A model generated the notes under the pieces. It did no database searches and was not told the DNA's origin. It was given only the letters and a program-made list of their open reading frames with translations. A stretch of 64,000 nucleotides of DNA, taken from Aurantimicrobium minutum. Lineage in GTDB: Bacteria; Actinomycetota; Actinomycetes; Actinomycetales; Microbacteriaceae. Of this stretch, positions 1 through 7,968 are shown piece after piece. The stretch is taken from positions 62,001 through 126,000 of the forward strand of contig NZ_JARXVT010000004.1 in assembly GCF_029892845.1 (NCBI RefSeq), given 5' to 3'. Within the stretch, counting starts at the first letter, position 1, and each line of letters opens with the position of its first letter. Made by a program: the position numbers and the translations under genes.

Positions 1-1
1 A

Positions 2-247
2 GCTAGTCTTACTCAGGAAGCAATGCGAGTGCTGAAGAAGGTCTCTCGCAATGATGGCTACAACATCGGTATGAACCAAGGTCGTGTTGCAGGTGCCGGA
101 ATCGCAGATCATCTTCATCAGCATGTAGTGCCTAGATGGGCTACGGACTCAAATTTCTTCCCCATCATCGCCAAGAGCAAAGCAGTAACAGCTCTTCTCA
201 GTGATGTGCGCAATGCCATCGCGCAAGCATGGCCTGAAGGCAACTAA
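2..247 (+). CDS. HIT-family nucleotide-binding protein, C-terminal part (cut by window start)
   Basis: Only the last 81 codons are in the window; the reading frame is open from base 2. The histidine triad HLHQHVV is encoded at 110-130, the catalytic signature of HIT hydrolases and AP4A phosphorylase-like proteins that cleave nucleotidyl-phosphate bonds. In actinobacteria a HIT protein of the Rv2613c type (AP4A phosphorylase-like) stands just upstream of the pdxS region, which fits the next genes here. Substrate specificity cannot be read from this fragment. The stop lies 40 bases before pdxS on the same strand, so co-transcription is possible. Confidence 0.85.
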   Translation, partial: ASLTQEAMRVLKKVSRNDGYNIGMNQGRVAGAGIADHLHQHVVPRWATDSNFFPIIAKSKAVTALLSDVRNAIAQAWPEGN

Positions 248-287
248 ACTTTTTCCTCTCACCCTCCACATAAAGAAGTTGTAGAAA

Positions 288-1190
288 ATGACTGAAAAGA
301 ACAACGCACCCCTCACTGGCAGCAACCGCGTCAAGCGCGGACTTGCAGAGCAGCTCAAGGGTGGTGTCATCATGGACGTTGTTAATGCAGAACAGGCACG
401 CATCGCTGAAGACGCTGGTGCAATCGCTGTAATGGCTCTCGAGCGTGTTCCTGCAGACATTCGTGCCCAGGGTGGCGTTGCACGCATGAGCGACCCTGAC
501 CTCATCGAGGGCATCCAGGCTGCTGTGAAGATTCCTGTCATGGCAAAGGCTCGTATCGGTCACTTCGTTGAGGCCCAGGTTCTTGCCGAGCTCAACGTTG
601 ACTTCATTGACGAGTCCGAAGTTCTCAGCCCTGCTGACTACATCAACCACATCGACAAGTGGGCGTTTGACGTTCCTTTCGTCTGTGGTGCAACCAACCT
701 GGGTGAAGCACTTCGTCGTATCAACGAGGGTGCTGCCATGATTCGCTCCAAGGGTGAAGCTGGAACTGGTGACGTTTCTGAAGCAACCAAGCACATCCGC
801 AAGATCAACTCTGAACTGCGCTGGTTGTCCTCCATGTCAAAGGACGAACTTTATGTTGCTGCTAAGGAGCTTCAGGCTCCCTACGACCTCGTTGTTGAGG
901 TAGCTGCTGCAGGCAAGCTTCCTGTTCCCATGTTCACCGCTGGTGGCGTTGCAACCCCCGCAGATGCCGCAATGATGCTCCAGCTTGGTGCTGACGGTGT
1001 CTTCGTTGGCTCCGGTATCTTCAAGTCCGGTGAGCCCGCGGCTCGCGCTAAGGCCATCGTCAAGGCAGCAGCATTCTTCGATGACCCTCAGGTCATCGTG
1101 GAAACCTCTCGTGGCCTCGGTGAAGCAATGGTGGGCATCAATGTCTCAGACATTCCTGCACCACACCGCCTCGCTGATCGTGGCTGGTAA
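288..1190 (+). CDS. pdxS: Pyridoxal 5'-phosphate synthase lyase subunit PdxS
   Basis: This is the synthase subunit of the DXP-independent vitamin B6 pathway. It condenses ribose 5-phosphate, glyceraldehyde 3-phosphate and ammonia from PdxT into pyridoxal 5'-phosphate. The 300-residue protein has the full family length (about 294). Active-site positions by comparison with Bacillus PdxS are Asp30 (VIMDVV), Lys87 (VMAKARIGH, covalent intermediate) and Lys155 ([11 protein letters not shown], second lysine). The N-terminal start MTEKNN is preceded by a weak purine stretch. The 3' end overlaps the predicted pdxT start by 11 bases, so the two subunits are probably translationally coupled. Confidence 0.97.
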   Translation: MTEKNNAPLTGSNRVKRGLAEQLKGGVIMDVVNAEQARIAEDAGAIAVMALERVPADIRAQGGVARMSDPDLIEGIQAAVKIPVMAKARIGHFVEAQVLAELNVDFIDESEVLSPADYINHIDKWAFDVPFVCGATNLGEALRRINEGAAMIRSKGEAGTGDVSEATKHIRKINSELRWLSSMSKDELYVAAKELQAPYDLVVEVAAAGKLPVPMFTAGGVATPADAAMMLQLGADGVFVGSGIFKSGEPAARAKAIVKAAAFFDDPQVIVETSRGLGEAMVGINVSDIPAPHRLADRGW

Positions 1191-1806
1191 CTTCCACCAC
1201 CTCAGAATTGGCGTTCTCGCCTTTCAAGGTGATGTTCGTGAGCACATCCACGTTCTGGAAGAACTGGGTGCGCAGGTAGTCAAAGTTCGTCGTCCTGATG
1301 AACTTGCGTCCGTGGATGCCTTAGTCATACCTGGCGGAGAATCCAGCGTATTAGACAAGCTTGTGCGCTTGTTCGGCATGCAACAGCCACTGCGTGAAGC
1401 AATTGCCTCTGGACTCCCGGTTTTTGGAACATGTGCAGGGCTGATCATGATGGCAGACCATATTGTGGATGCCATTTCTGAGCAGGAATCCCTTGGTGGA
1501 CTTCACGTAGATGTTCGTCGCAACGCTTTTGGCACCCAAATTGATTCCTTTGAGGTTGATCTTGAGATGCCAGGTGTTACCGCTGAGCCAGTTCCCGCTA
1601 CCTTCATTCGTGCGCCTATCGTGGAGCGCGTGGGTGAGGGAGTCCGTGTGATTTCACAACTTGATGATGGGCGCATAGTTGCTGTTGAACAGGGATACCT
1701 TCTGGGAATCTCCTTTCACCCCGAAGTGAATGGGGATACTCGAGTGCATGAATACTTCCTTGGGCGCGTAGCCCAATCAGTCTCTGAGAAGAAAGCTAGT
1801 ATCTAA
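1180..1806 (+). CDS. pdxT: Pyridoxal 5'-phosphate synthase glutaminase subunit PdxT
   Basis: This class I glutaminase hydrolyses glutamine and channels ammonia to PdxS. Visible motifs are [14 protein letters not shown] at the N terminus, PGGESS, the nucleophile in FGTCAGL (Cys85) and the His-Glu pair in SFHPEVNGD near the C terminus. The open frame reaches back to 985, but that part is a shadow of pdxS. I chose GTG at 1180, which leaves seven residues before the conserved [10 protein letters not shown] and overlaps the pdxS stop. ATG 1141 and CTG 1201 are alternatives. The length of 208 residues is normal for PdxT. Confidence 0.93.
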   Translation: MAGNFHHLRIGVLAFQGDVREHIHVLEELGAQVVKVRRPDELASVDALVIPGGESSVLDKLVRLFGMQQPLREAIASGLPVFGTCAGLIMMADHIVDAISEQESLGGLHVDVRRNAFGTQIDSFEVDLEMPGVTAEPVPATFIRAPIVERVGEGVRVISQLDDGRIVAVEQGYLLGISFHPEVNGDTRVHEYFLGRVAQSVSEKKASI

Positions 1807-1809
1807 GGC

Positions 1810-2568
1810 ATGTCTGGACATTCCAAATGGGCAACCACTAAGCACAAGAAGGCGATTATCGACTCTCGCCGTGCGAAGTCTTTTGCCAAACTGATTAAGA
1901 ACATTGAAGTTGCGGCCAAGCTCGGCGGTGCCGATCTTTCAGGTAACCCCACCTTGGTGGATGCAATCCAGAAGGCGAAGAAGACTAGCGTTCCCAACGA
2001 CAACATCGACCGCGCCGTCAAGCGCGGTGCGGGTCTGTCCGGTGAAACCGTCGAGTACACCACCATCATGTACGAAGGTTACGGACCCAACGGTGTAGCT
2101 CTCTTGATCGAATGTTTGACCGATAACAAGAACCGTGCAGCTGCAGAGGTTCGTACCGCCATGAGCCGCAATGGTGGCAACATGGCTGACCCTGGGTCTG
2201 TTGCATATAACTTCAGCCGAAAGGGTGTCATCCGCGTTTCAGCTCAGCCTGGTATCGATGAAGATTCCATTCTTGCTGCTGTTCTTGATGCTGGTGCAGA
2301 AGACGTAGAGACCCACAACGGCTCATTTGAAATTACTTCTGAGCCACAGGATCTCGTCAAGGTACGTGAGGCACTTCAGGCTGCAGGTATCGACTATGAC
2401 TCTGCAGATGCTGAATTTGTGCCCAATCTTGAGGTTGAAGTAGATGCAGACACAGCTCGCAAGGTATTCAAACTGATTGACGCCCTCGAAGACTCTGATG
2501 ATGTTCAGAACGTTTTCAGCAACTTTGATTTGAGCGAATCAGTTCTCGCTGAGCTCGAGCAGGACTAA
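1810..2568 (+). CDS. yebC: YebC/PmpR-family regulatory protein
   Basis: The 252-residue protein begins with the family signature [14 protein letters not shown] and contains the conserved segments [14 protein letters not shown] and [15 protein letters not shown]. YebC/TACO1 proteins were long called transcriptional regulators; more recent work in other species ties members to translation of proline-rich stretches. Which role applies here cannot be told from sequence. In actinobacteria it typically sits between pdxT and ruvC, as here. ruvC starts one base after its stop, so the genes are very likely one transcript. Confidence 0.95.
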   Translation: MSGHSKWATTKHKKAIIDSRRAKSFAKLIKNIEVAAKLGGADLSGNPTLVDAIQKAKKTSVPNDNIDRAVKRGAGLSGETVEYTTIMYEGYGPNGVALLIECLTDNKNRAAAEVRTAMSRNGGNMADPGSVAYNFSRKGVIRVSAQPGIDEDSILAAVLDAGAEDVETHNGSFEITSEPQDLVKVREALQAAGIDYDSADAEFVPNLEVEVDADTARKVFKLIDALEDSDDVQNVFSNFDLSESVLAELEQD

Positions 2569-2569
2569 C

Positions 2570-3124
2570 TTGCGCATTCTCGGAGTTGATCCGGGTCTCA
2601 CCCGCTGCGGCGTTGGAATTATTGATGCCAACCCTGATCGTTCTGTCTCTTTGGTGACCGTAACGGTACTGAAGACGGATAAAGACCTCGAACTTCCATT
2701 GCGCTTGTTGCAGTTACGTTCAGAACTTGCGTCGCTCATTGAGGAGTTCAAGCCCGAGCGAATCGCGGTGGAGCGAGTATTTGCTCAACATAATCTTCGA
2801 ACCGTGATGGGAACTGCCCAGGCCAGCGCGGTTGCCTTCGTGGAAGCTGCCGAGCGGGGGATTCCTGTCGACATGCACACACCGAGTGAAGTAAAGGCAT
2901 CAGTGACGGGCACAGGGCGTGCAAATAAAGTCCAAGTTGCAACAATGGTAGGTCGTTTACTCACTCTTCCTGAAGGCAAGTTGCTCCCTGACGCTACTGA
3001 TGCACTTGCCCTCGCTATTTGTAATGCGTGGCGCGGGGGAGCCGGAACTGCCCCGAAAGGTACTCTCACTCCTGCTCAGCAGCGTTGGCGTGACGCGGAG
3101 CGTCAGGCAAAGAAACGCGGTTAA
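2570..3124 (+). CDS. ruvC: Crossover junction endodeoxyribonuclease RuvC
   Basis: RuvC resolves Holliday junctions made by recombination and works with RuvAB. The 184-residue protein shows the four acidic catalytic positions of the family: Asp in ILGVDPGLTRCG (residue 7), Glu in IAVERVFAQ, and the Asp pair in LPDATDALALAIC. The start is TTG at 2570, one base after the yebC stop; it gives the canonical MRILGVDPG N terminus. The C-terminal tail is basic and lysine-rich, common in this family. It opens the ruvC-ruvA-ruvB cluster. Confidence 0.97.
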   Translation: MRILGVDPGLTRCGVGIIDANPDRSVSLVTVTVLKTDKDLELPLRLLQLRSELASLIEEFKPERIAVERVFAQHNLRTVMGTAQASAVAFVEAAERGIPVDMHTPSEVKASVTGTGRANKVQVATMVGRLLTLPEGKLLPDATDALALAICNAWRGGAGTAPKGTLTPAQQRWRDAERQAKKRG

Positions 3125-3143
3125 CACCGCTTAAGCTGGGCAG

Positions 3144-3743
3144 GTGATTGCCTCCCTGCGCGGCACCGTTCTTTCGGTGCGAGAGAACACCTGCATTGTT
3201 GATGTTCATGGTGTGGGGTACGCGGTGAACATCACCCCGACTCATAAACACTCTCTTACTGTTGGGAGCGAACATACATTCCTCACGTCACTGATTGTTC
3301 GTGAAGATTCAATGACGCTCTTTGGTTTTGAAAACCCAGAAAGTCTTGAGCTTTTTGAGTTGCTCCTTTCCGTTTCAGGTGTTGGACCTCGATCTGCACT
3401 GGCGGTTTTGGCTGAGCTTTCCCCTGCAGATATTTTGACTGCGGTAGTCAACGAAGATGACACTGTCTTTAAGAAGGTAACTGGCGTGGGTCCTAAGACC
3501 GCGAAATTGATTATCGTTCAGCTTGCGGGAAAGCTCACTGCTCTGTCGCACTCGGAAGCTGTCGTTGCTTCGATTCCCGCGAGTTCTGCCATCACTCTCA
3601 GCGTGGTCCAGGCATTGGTCGGTCTTGGGTGGAATGAAAAAGTTGCAAAAGATGCTGTTAATTCTTTAGACACTTCTTCGTCCACTGCCACGACTGCCTC
3701 CGTATTGAAAGATGCACTTGCTGCGTTATCGAGGAATAGCTGA
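3144..3743 (+). CDS. ruvA: Holliday junction branch migration protein RuvA
   Basis: RuvA binds the four-way junction and docks the RuvB motor. The start is GTG at 3144, giving [12 protein letters not shown], the usual N-terminal OB-fold opening. Two helix-hairpin-helix elements are visible ([16 protein letters not shown] and [15 protein letters not shown]), followed by the C-terminal domain III ([21 protein letters not shown]) that contacts RuvB. The length of 199 residues is normal. The stop overlaps the ruvB start by one base (TGATG). Confidence 0.97.
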   Translation: MIASLRGTVLSVRENTCIVDVHGVGYAVNITPTHKHSLTVGSEHTFLTSLIVREDSMTLFGFENPESLELFELLLSVSGVGPRSALAVLAELSPADILTAVVNEDDTVFKKVTGVGPKTAKLIIVQLAGKLTALSHSEAVVASIPASSAITLSVVQALVGLGWNEKVAKDAVNSLDTSSSTATTASVLKDALAALSRNS

Positions 3744-4762
3744 TGGCAGAGGATGACATCACGTCCGTGGAACCTCTCGATGATGCTGAGTTGGACTTTG
3801 AAGGAGCTCTTCGCCCTTCCTCCCTTGATGAGTTCGTTGGTCAGCGCCGAGTAGTTGGTCAGCTTGATCTCCTACTCAAGGCAGCAGAAATGGATGGACG
3901 CACACCAGACCACATCCTGTTGGCAGGCCCTCCTGGTTTGGGAAAGACAACATTAGCCATGATTGTCGCTCACGAGACAGGTCGTGCTCTGCGGATGTCT
4001 AGTGGCCCAGCAATATCTCATGCCGGCGATCTGGCTGCGCTGCTGTCTTCTCTCGTACCTGGTGAAGTTTTGTTCATCGACGAGATCCACCGGATGGCTC
4101 GTTCTGCAGAAGAGATGCTGTATCTGGCGATGGAAGATTTCCGGATCGACATCATGGTGGGCAAGGGTGTTGGTGCCTCAAGTATTCCTCTCGAACTTCC
4201 ACCCTTTACGTTGGTCGGTGCTACAACTCGAACCGGATTACTTGCCAACCCTCTGCGTGACCGCTTTGGTTTTACTGGTCACCTTGAGTTCTATGGAACC
4301 GATGAGCTTTTGCGTGTTCTGATGCGCTCAGCTGCGCTTCTTGGGCTAGACATTCCGCAGCCAGCACTTGCTGAAATTGCTGGTCGAAGCCGGGGGACCC
4401 CACGTATTGCTAATCGCCTGCTTCGTCGAGTACGCGACTATATGACTGTTCATCCTGGCGAATCAGCTATAGACGCTGTGAATAACGCTTTAGCGCTGTA
4501 TGACGTGGACCCTCAAGGCCTTGACCGTCTTGATAGGTCGGTACTAGAAGTGCTGATCAATCGGTTCGCTGGGGGACCGGTTGGAGTCTCTTCACTTGCT
4601 GTTTCAATTGGTGAAGATGCGGAAACGATCGAAGCCGTTGTCGAGCCCTTCTTGATTCGTGAAGGCCTCGTGGTTCGAACCCCTCGTGGTCGTGTGGCAA
4701 CAGCAGCAGGCTGGCAACACTTGGGGCTCACCCCGCCTGCAAATGACCCCACTCTTCTGTGA
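3743..4762 (+). CDS. ruvB: Holliday junction branch migration helicase RuvB
   Basis: RuvB is the hexameric AAA+ motor that drives branch migration on RuvA-bound junctions. The 339-residue protein has Walker [10 protein letters not shown] (about residues 61-69), Walker [11 protein letters not shown], sensor/arginine regions [18 protein letters not shown], and a C-terminal winged helix ending in RTPRGRVAT. It begins in the TGATG overlap with ruvA. After its stop is a weak hairpin at 4779-4792 before yajC. Confidence 0.98.
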   Translation: MAEDDITSVEPLDDAELDFEGALRPSSLDEFVGQRRVVGQLDLLLKAAEMDGRTPDHILLAGPPGLGKTTLAMIVAHETGRALRMSSGPAISHAGDLAALLSSLVPGEVLFIDEIHRMARSAEEMLYLAMEDFRIDIMVGKGVGASSIPLELPPFTLVGATTRTGLLANPLRDRFGFTGHLEFYGTDELLRVLMRSAALLGLDIPQPALAEIAGRSRGTPRIANRLLRRVRDYMTVHPGESAIDAVNNALALYDVDPQGLDRLDRSVLEVLINRFAGGPVGVSSLAVSIGEDAETIEAVVEPFLIREGLVVRTPRGRVATAAGWQHLGLTPPANDPTLL

Positions 4763-4778
4763 CCTATACTCAATTAGC

Positions 4779-4792
4779 GGTGATTTTTCACC
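4779..4792 (+). other. Short hairpin between ruvB and yajC
   Basis: GGTGA and TCACC can pair around a four-T loop. There is no T-run after the stem, so if it acts at all it may be an attenuator or weak terminator rather than a full intrinsic terminator. The yajC start is 28 bases further on. Confidence 0.3.
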
Positions 4793-4820
4793 ATTCTCCA
4801 GCACTAACTAAGGACTTCTC

Positions 4821-5213
4821 GTGGATGCAATGACACTCTTCATGATGGCTGTTCTCGCCGTCTTGGTCTTCTTTATGTTCCGTAACGGACAGAAGCGTAA
4901 AAAGGCAGCTGCAGAACTGCAAAACCAGGTCGTTGTAGGCGCACACGTCATGACCACTTTCGGTGTTTATGGAACCATCAAGTCCATCGACGAAGTTGAG
5001 AACATCGTTGTTCTTGAAACTTCCCCAAAGAACACACTCAAGCTTCACCGTCAGGCAATTGCACGTGTTGTTGAGTCGGCAGCAGTTGCTCCCACTGCAG
5101 GAGAGGCTATTGGCGCTGATCTGACTAACTTGGCTCTCAACCCTGAAGCTGAAGCTGGCAAGCTTGAAATCGACCCTCAGTTCGGTGAGCGTAAGCCTAA
5201 AAACTCAAAGTAA
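4821..5213 (+). CDS. yajC: Sec translocon accessory protein YajC
   Basis: YajC is a small single-span membrane protein that associates with SecD and SecF at the SecYEG translocon. The protein starts with a hydrophobic helix (about residues 3-20, LFMMAVLAVLVFFMF) followed by a basic RNGQKRKK cytoplasmic flank and the conserved VVVGAHVMTTFGVYGTIKSID segment. The start is GTG at 4821 with an upstream AAGGA. The C-terminal extension after about residue 90 is longer than in E. coli YajC and rich in Ala and Glu, as often seen in actinobacteria. The stop overlaps the secD start by one base. Confidence 0.95.
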   Translation: MDAMTLFMMAVLAVLVFFMFRNGQKRKKAAAELQNQVVVGAHVMTTFGVYGTIKSIDEVENIVVLETSPKNTLKLHRQAIARVVESAAVAPTAGEAIGADLTNLALNPEAEAGKLEIDPQFGERKPKNSK

Positions 5214-6919
5214 TGGCTAAATCTCAGTCGTCGCGCAAAGCGCTGCGCTCTTTGACGTGGCTTCTTGTCCTCGTTGCGGGCCTTTTTGGAATTAACGCTG
5301 CAGGTGTTCTGTGGGGTGGGGGCTCGTGGGCTCCTAAACTCGCTCTCGACCTTGAGGGTGGAACGCAGATTGTTCTCTCACCTCAGCTTGAAAGTGGACA
5401 GACCGTCACGGCTGAACAGATGGCTCAAGCTGTTTCCATCATTCGTCAGCGTATTGACGCTGCTGGTGTATCCGAAGCAGAGATCAACACTCAGGGAAAC
5501 AACAACATTGTTGTCTCCATTCCCGGAACACCTGACGATGCAACTCTGGCTCGAATCGAAGCATCTGCAAAGCTTGAATTCCGTGCGGTTCTCGAAGCCG
5601 GTGCCCCAACTTCTACTGCTGTAGGTGCTGATGGAACGGCAACTCCTGTTCCCGTTGGAACTATTGACCCCAACCTCTCAACTGTTCCCGCAGTGTCGCC
5701 GTCGAACGGTAGTGACCTCAACTGGGTAACACCTGCGTTGCAAGCTCAGTACGAACAGTTTGATTGTGCATCCGATAGCGCACAGACAACCAACACTGCT
5801 CCTGAAGACCAGCCTCTGATCACCTGTGATTTCAGTAATACGGTCAAATACATTTTGGGCCCTGTTGAAGTTTTTGGTTCTGATATTTCAAACGCAGGCG
5901 CAAGCCTTGTTACTACTTCGACCGGTGCTACGACTGGCCAGTGGGCAGTTGACCTTGCATTCAACGGCAAGGGAACAAAGGACTTCGGTGACGTCACAAC
6001 TCGTCTCAATGGTTTGACTGGTTCACAAAACCAGTTCGCCATTGTGTTGGACGGAAAAGTTCTCACTGCTCCTGCCACAAATGCAGCGATCACAAATGGA
6101 AGTGCCCAGATTACGGGTGGTTTCACTCAGGAGAGCTCAAAGACTCTTGCAGATCAGCTGAAGTATGGTGCTCTGCCTATCGGTTTCCAGGTTCAGTCAT
6201 CTGACACTATTTCGGCAACACTTGGTTCTACGCAGTTGATGAGCGGTCTGCTCGCAGGAGCAATCGGCCTCATCCTGGTTGTTCTGTATTCCCTCTTCCA
6301 GTACCGCACATTGGGTTTGGTTACCGTTGCTTCACTTATTGTTGCTGCAGTCTTGACTTACCTAGTGGTGACTATCCTTTCGTGGCGTGAAGGTTACCGA
6401 CTTTCTCTTGCCGGTGTTGCCGGTTTGATTGTGGCCATTGGTATCACTGCGGACTCTTTCATCGTGTACTTTGAACGAATTCGTGATGAGTTGCGAGACG
6501 GACGCGGTCTGGAATCTGCTGTTGAATCGGCGTGGAATCGAGCGATTCGTACCATTATCGCCAGTGACGCTGTCAACTTCTTGGCAGCCATTGTTCTCTT
6601 CATCCTCGCGGTTGGAAACGTTCGAGGCTTTGCTCTGACCTTGGGTCTCACTACTGTGGTCGACCTCTTTGTTGTCTCCTTGTTTACTCACCCGATTCTT
6701 CAGTTGTTGTCGAAGACCAACTTCTTCGCTAGCGGACACAAGCTTTCAGGCTTAGATCCCCAGGCGCTGGGAGCTGCGTATCGAGGTCGTGCACAGTTCG
6801 CTCCATCATCTGCTGTTTCTTCAGGGAAGCTGGCAAAGTCTTCCAAGGAAGCTCTTAAGCGTCAGACCATTGCTGAGCGTAAGGCTCAACAGTCCTCCGG
6901 TGAGAAAGGTGAGAACTAA
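5213..6919 (+). CDS. secD: Protein translocase subunit SecD
   Basis: SecD and SecF use the proton gradient to aid late steps of protein export. An N-terminal membrane helix (about residues 15-34) leads to the motif LALDLEGGTQIVL (consensus D-L-x-G-G). A large extracytoplasmic domain of about 300 residues follows, including an inserted Ser/Thr/Pro-rich stretch around residues 135-175. A C-terminal block with several membrane helices starts near residue 342. The length of 568 residues is typical of actinobacteria. secF follows with a TAATG overlap. Confidence 0.96.
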   Translation: MAKSQSSRKALRSLTWLLVLVAGLFGINAAGVLWGGGSWAPKLALDLEGGTQIVLSPQLESGQTVTAEQMAQAVSIIRQRIDAAGVSEAEINTQGNNNIVVSIPGTPDDATLARIEASAKLEFRAVLEAGAPTSTAVGADGTATPVPVGTIDPNLSTVPAVSPSNGSDLNWVTPALQAQYEQFDCASDSAQTTNTAPEDQPLITCDFSNTVKYILGPVEVFGSDISNAGASLVTTSTGATTGQWAVDLAFNGKGTKDFGDVTTRLNGLTGSQNQFAIVLDGKVLTAPATNAAITNGSAQITGGFTQESSKTLADQLKYGALPIGFQVQSSDTISATLGSTQLMSGLLAGAIGLILVVLYSLFQYRTLGLVTVASLIVAAVLTYLVVTILSWREGYRLSLAGVAGLIVAIGITADSFIVYFERIRDELRDGRGLESAVESAWNRAIRTIIASDAVNFLAAIVLFILAVGNVRGFALTLGLTTVVDLFVVSLFTHPILQLLSKTNFFASGHKLSGLDPQALGAAYRGRAQFAPSSAVSSGKLAKSSKEALKRQTIAERKAQQSSGEKGEN

Positions 6920-7926
6920 TGGCTAGTTTTTCTCAGTTCGGTAATGATCTTTACACCGGCGCTCGTTCAATCAACATTGTTGGTCGCCGTAAACTTTGGT
7001 ATTCCATTTCAGCAGTGTTGATTTTGATCAGCATTGTTGGGCCCATCATGCGCGGCGGTTTCAACTTCGGTATTGAATTCACCGGTGGTAGCGAATTCGT
7101 TGTGTCAAACGTGTCTGACACCTCACAAGCCTTGGCTACAGATGCTGTTCAAGCTGTGGATCCCAACATGGTCCCCAAGGTTTCTCGCCTCGGTGATTCA
7201 AGCGTTCGTGTTCAGACAGAACAGCTCACGGACACTGAAACCCGCGAAATTCGTAATGGCCTAGCAGGCGCTTACTCAGTTGCTGTTGAGAACGTCACCA
7301 GCTCATTCATTGGCGCTAGCTGGGGTCAGGACATCACTTCTCAAGCGATCCGAGGTTTGCTGGTCTTCCTCGTGCTTGCAGCGCTTGTCATGGCTATTTA
7401 CTTCCGAACCTGGAAGATGTCATTGGTTGCCATCATTGCTTTGCTTCACGACCTCGTCATCACAGCAGGTATTTACGGTATCTCGGGCTTTGAAGTGACT
7501 CCTGGTGCAGTAATTGGTTTGCTCACTATTCTTGGTTACTCGCTCTATGACACCGTTGTTGTTTTCGACAAGATTCGTGAGAACACGCGTGGAACTACGC
7601 GTGAAGCTGGATACACCTTTGCTCAACAGGTGAACTTGGCTGTGAACCAAACACTGGTGCGTTCTATCAACACTTCGGTCGTTGCAGCCCTTCCAGTGGC
7701 GTCAATTCTCTTCATCGGTGCTTTCGTTCTCGGTGCAGGAACATTGCGAGACATTTCTTTGGCTTTGCTCATTGGAATCATTGTGGGAACCTATTCCACG
7801 ATCTTCCTCGCTACTCCTCTCTACGCTCAGATTCGTTCCAATGAGCCTGAGATTCGAAAGAGCGATAAGAAGGTTCTTGCAGCTCAAGGTAAGTCTGACG
7901 CGGCTTCAGAGCCTGTCTCTGCCTAA
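6919..7926 (+). CDS. secF: Protein translocase subunit SecF
   Basis: This is the SecD partner, of normal length (335 residues). It has an N-terminal membrane helix (about 27-46), the conserved FGIEFTGGSEF motif, a short extracytoplasmic domain, and a membrane block including LLHDLVITAGIYGISGFEVTPGAVIGLLTILGYSLYDTVVVFDKIREN, written here only to name the LGYSLYDTVVVFDKIREN family signature. It ends with a soluble Lys/Ser-rich tail. The gap to rel is only 42 bases; in Mycobacterium an apt gene sits at this place and is missing here. Confidence 0.96.
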   Translation: MASFSQFGNDLYTGARSINIVGRRKLWYSISAVLILISIVGPIMRGGFNFGIEFTGGSEFVVSNVSDTSQALATDAVQAVDPNMVPKVSRLGDSSVRVQTEQLTDTETREIRNGLAGAYSVAVENVTSSFIGASWGQDITSQAIRGLLVFLVLAALVMAIYFRTWKMSLVAIIALLHDLVITAGIYGISGFEVTPGAVIGLLTILGYSLYDTVVVFDKIRENTRGTTREAGYTFAQQVNLAVNQTLVRSINTSVVAALPVASILFIGAFVLGAGTLRDISLALLIGIIVGTYSTIFLATPLYAQIRSNEPEIRKSDKKVLAAQGKSDAASEPVSA

Positions 7927-7968
7927 GTGCAGATAACCCCGTCATAATGGAAACCTCAAGGAGGCGAC

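Noticed and set aside
4765-4770. TATACT as -10 box for yajC
   Set aside because: No matching -35 box at proper distance, and such hexamers occur by chance in this composition.
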